Below are positions 5,047 through 6,256 of a DNA stretch of 6,256 nt, one piece after another. Positions within the stretch are counted from its first letter, which is position 1; each line of letters starts with the position of its first letter. Below the pieces are notes generated by a model. The model had not been told where the DNA came from. It did no database searches and saw only the letters and a program-made list of their open reading frames with translations. Origin of the DNA: JBAZDV01 sp041669745 (GTDB lineage Archaea > Thermoplasmatota > Thermoplasmata > Methanomassiliicoccales > Methanomethylophilaceae); NCBI GenBank assembly GCA_041669745.1, contig JBAYAO010000079.1:1-6256 (forward strand), in the 5' to 3' direction. The position numbers were made by a program, and so were the translations under genes.

Positions 5047-5229
5047 ATGAGATCCTCACTGAGGAAGTGTCCTGTTTGCGGCCTTTATTCCACCAAAACT
5101 AAATGTAATTGCGGTACATCTACCATAACATCGCAACCTCCCAGATTTTCGCCGGAAGACAGATACGGCGATTACAGAAGGAAGAGCATTGTTGAGGAGT
5201 ATGGAGAGAATGGCAAATACCACGATTAA
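5047..5229 (+). CDS. nop10: H/ACA ribonucleoprotein protein Nop10
   Basis: A 60-residue protein of the Nop10 family. It bridges Cbf5 and the guide RNA/L7Ae in the H/ACA particle that makes pseudouridine in rRNA. The N-terminal KCPVCG and the block PPRFSPEDRYGDYRRK (31-46) are diagnostic. The zinc knuckle is unusual: the first pair is C8-x2-C11, but the second reads KCNCG, so Cys20 and Cys22 are separated by one residue instead of the two in the CPxCG I remember from other archaeal Nop10 proteins. The surrounding sequence is otherwise intact, so this is a one-codon shortening in frame, not a frameshift. It follows aIF2-alpha by 11 nt and overlaps the PAC2 gene by 20 nt. Confidence 0.93.
   Translation: MRSSLRKCPVCGLYSTKTKCNCGTSTITSQPPRFSPEDRYGDYRRKSIVEEYGENGKYHD
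5194..5199 (+). promoter_or_regulatory. Shine-Dalgarno-like site of the PAC2 gene
   Basis: GAGGAG, inside nop10, ends 10 nt before the ATG at 5210 but only 1 nt before an in-frame ATG at 5201. This spacing decides in favour of 5210 as the PAC2 start. Confidence 0.4.
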
Positions 5230-5968
5230 GTATATCTCGAAACCTGTCCTTAGAAGACCTATACTAATAGAGGGATTGCCAGGAATCGGCAATGTCGGCA
5301 AGATCACGGCAGACTTCCTTGCATCATCGTTGAAGGCCGAGAAATTCGCCTCGATATACTCCGAACATTTTCCACCCCAAGTCATGTTGGATGACGAATG
5401 CGTCGTACATATGGCATGCAACGACCTGTATTTCGCACAGAACGTGGGAAAGAACAAGGTCGATGTCGTATTCCTGCTCGGAGAATATCAGGGTACCACG
5501 GCGAACGGACAGTACGTCCTGTGCAAGGACCTCATGGATGAGGTGTTCCTGAGGATGGATGTCTCCGTGATCTATACACTGGGTGGTTACGGGACCGGCC
5601 TGATGGCCGATAAACCGCGTACATTCGGCGCGGTCACGAAGAGCAGCATGAAGACCTTCCTCGAAGAGAACGGCGTGTTCTTCTCCCCGGGAGAACCAGG
5701 TGCAGGCATACTGGGTGCCAGCGGTCTGCTGCTCGGCATGGGCGACATCAACGATATCGATGCCGCATGCCTGATGGGCGAGACATCCGGTTACTTCGTG
5801 GACCATAAGAGCGCTATAGCCTTACTTACAGTACTGGAATCCATATTGGGACTCGATCTGGACAAGAGCGACCTCGAATTGAAATCACATCAGATAGACG
5901 AGCTCACCGCCAAGGTCAAAGAATACGAAGTGAACCAGAAGAAAGAGAATCTCGGTTACATAGGCTGA
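5210..5968 (+). CDS. PAC2-family protein, probable proteasome assembly chaperone (COG2047 type)
   Basis: A 252-residue protein of the PAC2 family, whose archaeal members (PbaB-like) are linked to assembly of the 20S proteasome. It is cytoplasmic and has no membrane segment. Family blocks: LIEGLPGIGNVGKITADFL (19-37), FLLGEYQ (88-94), TLGGYGTG (123-130), GILGASGLLLGMG (166-178) and MGETSGYFVD (189-198). Residues about 220-246 (LDKSDLELKSHQIDELTAKV onward) look like a charged coiled-coil tail, and the protein ends LGYIG. That end is tyrosine-containing but is not an exact HbYX proteasome-docking motif, since the Tyr is third from last. ATG 5210 is chosen over TTG 5189 and ATG 5201 from the ribosome-binding-site spacing. 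Overlap with nop10 places it last in the operon and links protein synthesis to turnover. Confidence 0.88.
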   Translation: MANTTIKYISKPVLRRPILIEGLPGIGNVGKITADFLASSLKAEKFASIYSEHFPPQVMLDDECVVHMACNDLYFAQNVGKNKVDVVFLLGEYQGTTANGQYVLCKDLMDEVFLRMDVSVIYTLGGYGTGLMADKPRTFGAVTKSSMKTFLEENGVFFSPGEPGAGILGASGLLLGMGDINDIDAACLMGETSGYFVDHKSAIALLTVLESILGLDLDKSDLELKSHQIDELTAKVKEYEVNQKKENLGYIG

Positions 5969-5973
5969 ATCTC

Positions 5974-6006
5974 CGATACCTCGTATCGATGTGCATCCGC
6001 ATCGAT
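5974..6006 (+). repeat. Two overlapping inverted repeats after the PAC2 gene
   Basis: CGATAC (5974-5979) pairs with GTATCG (5983-5988) across a CTC loop. ATCGATG (5985-5991) pairs with CATCGAT (6000-6006) across an 8-nt loop. The right arm of the first shares bases 5985-5988 with the left arm of the second, so in RNA only one hairpin can form fully. They start 6 nt after the operon's last stop codon and may protect or define the 3' end of the mRNA. No T-run follows. Confidence 0.45.
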
Positions 6007-6133
6007 TCCGATCCTGCCGGCCTACATATAAAAATGATTGTGCCAGACGGTTCTTATCTCATCCTTTGACTGCTGCTGGAAGACGATTGTCCGTAAGTAT
6101 TCTGACTCATTTCGCTCATTTAATGTGATAATG
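6007..6133 (+). other. Intergenic stretch before tRNA-Tyr with a second TATA-like box
   Basis: No gene is supported here. CATATAAAAATG at 6025-6036 is a good TATA-like run. The ATG within it opens a frame of only 11 codons. A transcript from it would start near 6055 and run into the tRNA-Tyr promoter region. I looked for C/D-box and H/ACA features and found no convincing pair of boxes. Confidence 0.3.
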
Positions 6134-6143
6134 CTTATATATG
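6134..6143 (+). promoter_or_regulatory. TATA box of tRNA-Tyr
   Basis: CTTATATATG is centred about 27 nt upstream of the first base of the mature tRNA (6165), the standard distance for an archaeal tRNA promoter. It is the clearest TATA box in the window. Confidence 0.7.
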
Positions 6144-6164
6144 GTATCCCTAATCATGTCCTGT

Positions 6165-6256
6165 CCTCACTTAGCTTAGCCTGGCTAGAGCGGCTGACTG
6201 TAGAATTGTTTCCGGTATCACCGGTGCAGCCGCTGAAATCAGCAGATCCCCTGTTC
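6165..6256 (+). tRNA. tRNA-Tyr (anticodon GTA), intron-containing, 3' end cut off by the window
   Basis: The 5' acceptor strand CCTCACT (6165-6171) begins with C1, the archaeal tRNA-Tyr identity base. T8 A9 follow, then a D-stem GCTT/GAGC (6174-6177 with 6188-6191) and a D-loop with GG. The anticodon stem GCTGA (6193-6197) pairs with TCAGC (6239-6243). The loop starts C32 T33 G34 T35 A36 G37, giving anticodon GTA at 6200-6202. The 3' exon continues with a variable loop (6244-6248), the 5' T-stem CCCTG (6249-6253) and TTC, where the window ends. The 3' T-stem and acceptor strands are therefore not seen, and the acceptor stem cannot be checked for pairing. Confidence 0.88.
6204..6237 (+). other. 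Intron of tRNA-Tyr at position 37/38
   Basis: A 34-nt insertion lies between G37 and A38, the canonical site for archaeal tRNA introns removed by the splicing endonuclease. Boundaries are set from tRNA numbering and the anticodon stem. Within the intron CCGG (6212-6215) pairs with CCGG (6221-6224), and UUGU (6206-6209) can pair with GCAG (6226-6229). A bulge-helix-bulge can be drawn with CUGU/GCUG as central helix, but it contains a U-U mismatch and unequal loops, so it would be a relaxed form. Confidence 0.75.

Noticed and set aside
1..6256. CRISPR array, insertion sequence, integrase or defence-type cluster
   Set aside because: No regularly spaced repeats, transposase or integrase motifs, terminal repeats or target duplications were seen; most of the gene content is core archaeal. 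The window ends at a tRNA, a common integration target, but nothing beyond it is visible.

Overview
The window is archaeal and most likely comes from a euryarchaeon of the Thermoplasmata / Methanomassiliicoccales type. Three kinds of evidence support this. First, the genes include archaeal/eukaryotic-only proteins: ribosomal proteins L44e and S27e, aIF2-alpha, Nop10 and a PAC2-family protein. Second, several genes have AT-rich TATA-like boxes about 25-31 nt upstream of their ATG and no Shine-Dalgarno sequence, which is the pattern of leaderless archaeal transcripts. Third, the tRNA-Tyr at the right end begins with C1 and carries an intron at position 37/38. None of the 12 stop codons in the window is TAG (8 TGA, 4 TAA). 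This fits, but does not prove, a lineage that reads amber as pyrrolysine. The order-level assignment is inference.

Layout. Positions 1-140 hold the 3' end of an unidentified gene. After a 245-nt spacer with a hairpin and a palindrome comes an overlapping pair of small multidrug resistance (SMR) transporter genes (386-1073), probably forming a heteromeric exporter. Next is a degenerate peroxiredoxin-like gene (1104-1586). Its stop codon overlaps that of a convergent diphthine-ammonia ligase-like gene (dph6, 2257-1583, minus strand). dph6 diverges from a creatininase-family hydrolase gene (about 2313-3020), and between them lies a symmetric AT-rich element that could act as a two-way TATA box. 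The creatininase gene is translationally coupled (ATGA overlap) to rpiA, ribose-5-phosphate isomerase.

From about 3742 a promoter drives a compact information-processing operon: rpl44e, rps27e, aIF2-alpha, nop10, PAC2 (3799-5968). Spacing is short or overlapping, and Shine-Dalgarno motifs precede some of the genes. The products cover the ribosome, initiator-tRNA delivery, RNA pseudouridylation and probable proteasome assembly, so synthesis and turnover functions are co-expressed. The following 196 nt hold overlapping inverted repeats and two TATA-like boxes. The window ends inside a tRNA-Tyr(GTA) gene cut off at the T-loop.

I did not find a clearly new defence or mobile system. The most interesting points are the symmetric divergent promoter, the peroxiredoxin with an altered active site, the SMR pair lacking a conserved lysine, the shortened zinc knuckle of Nop10, and the tRNA-Tyr intron that can pair with the 5' exon.
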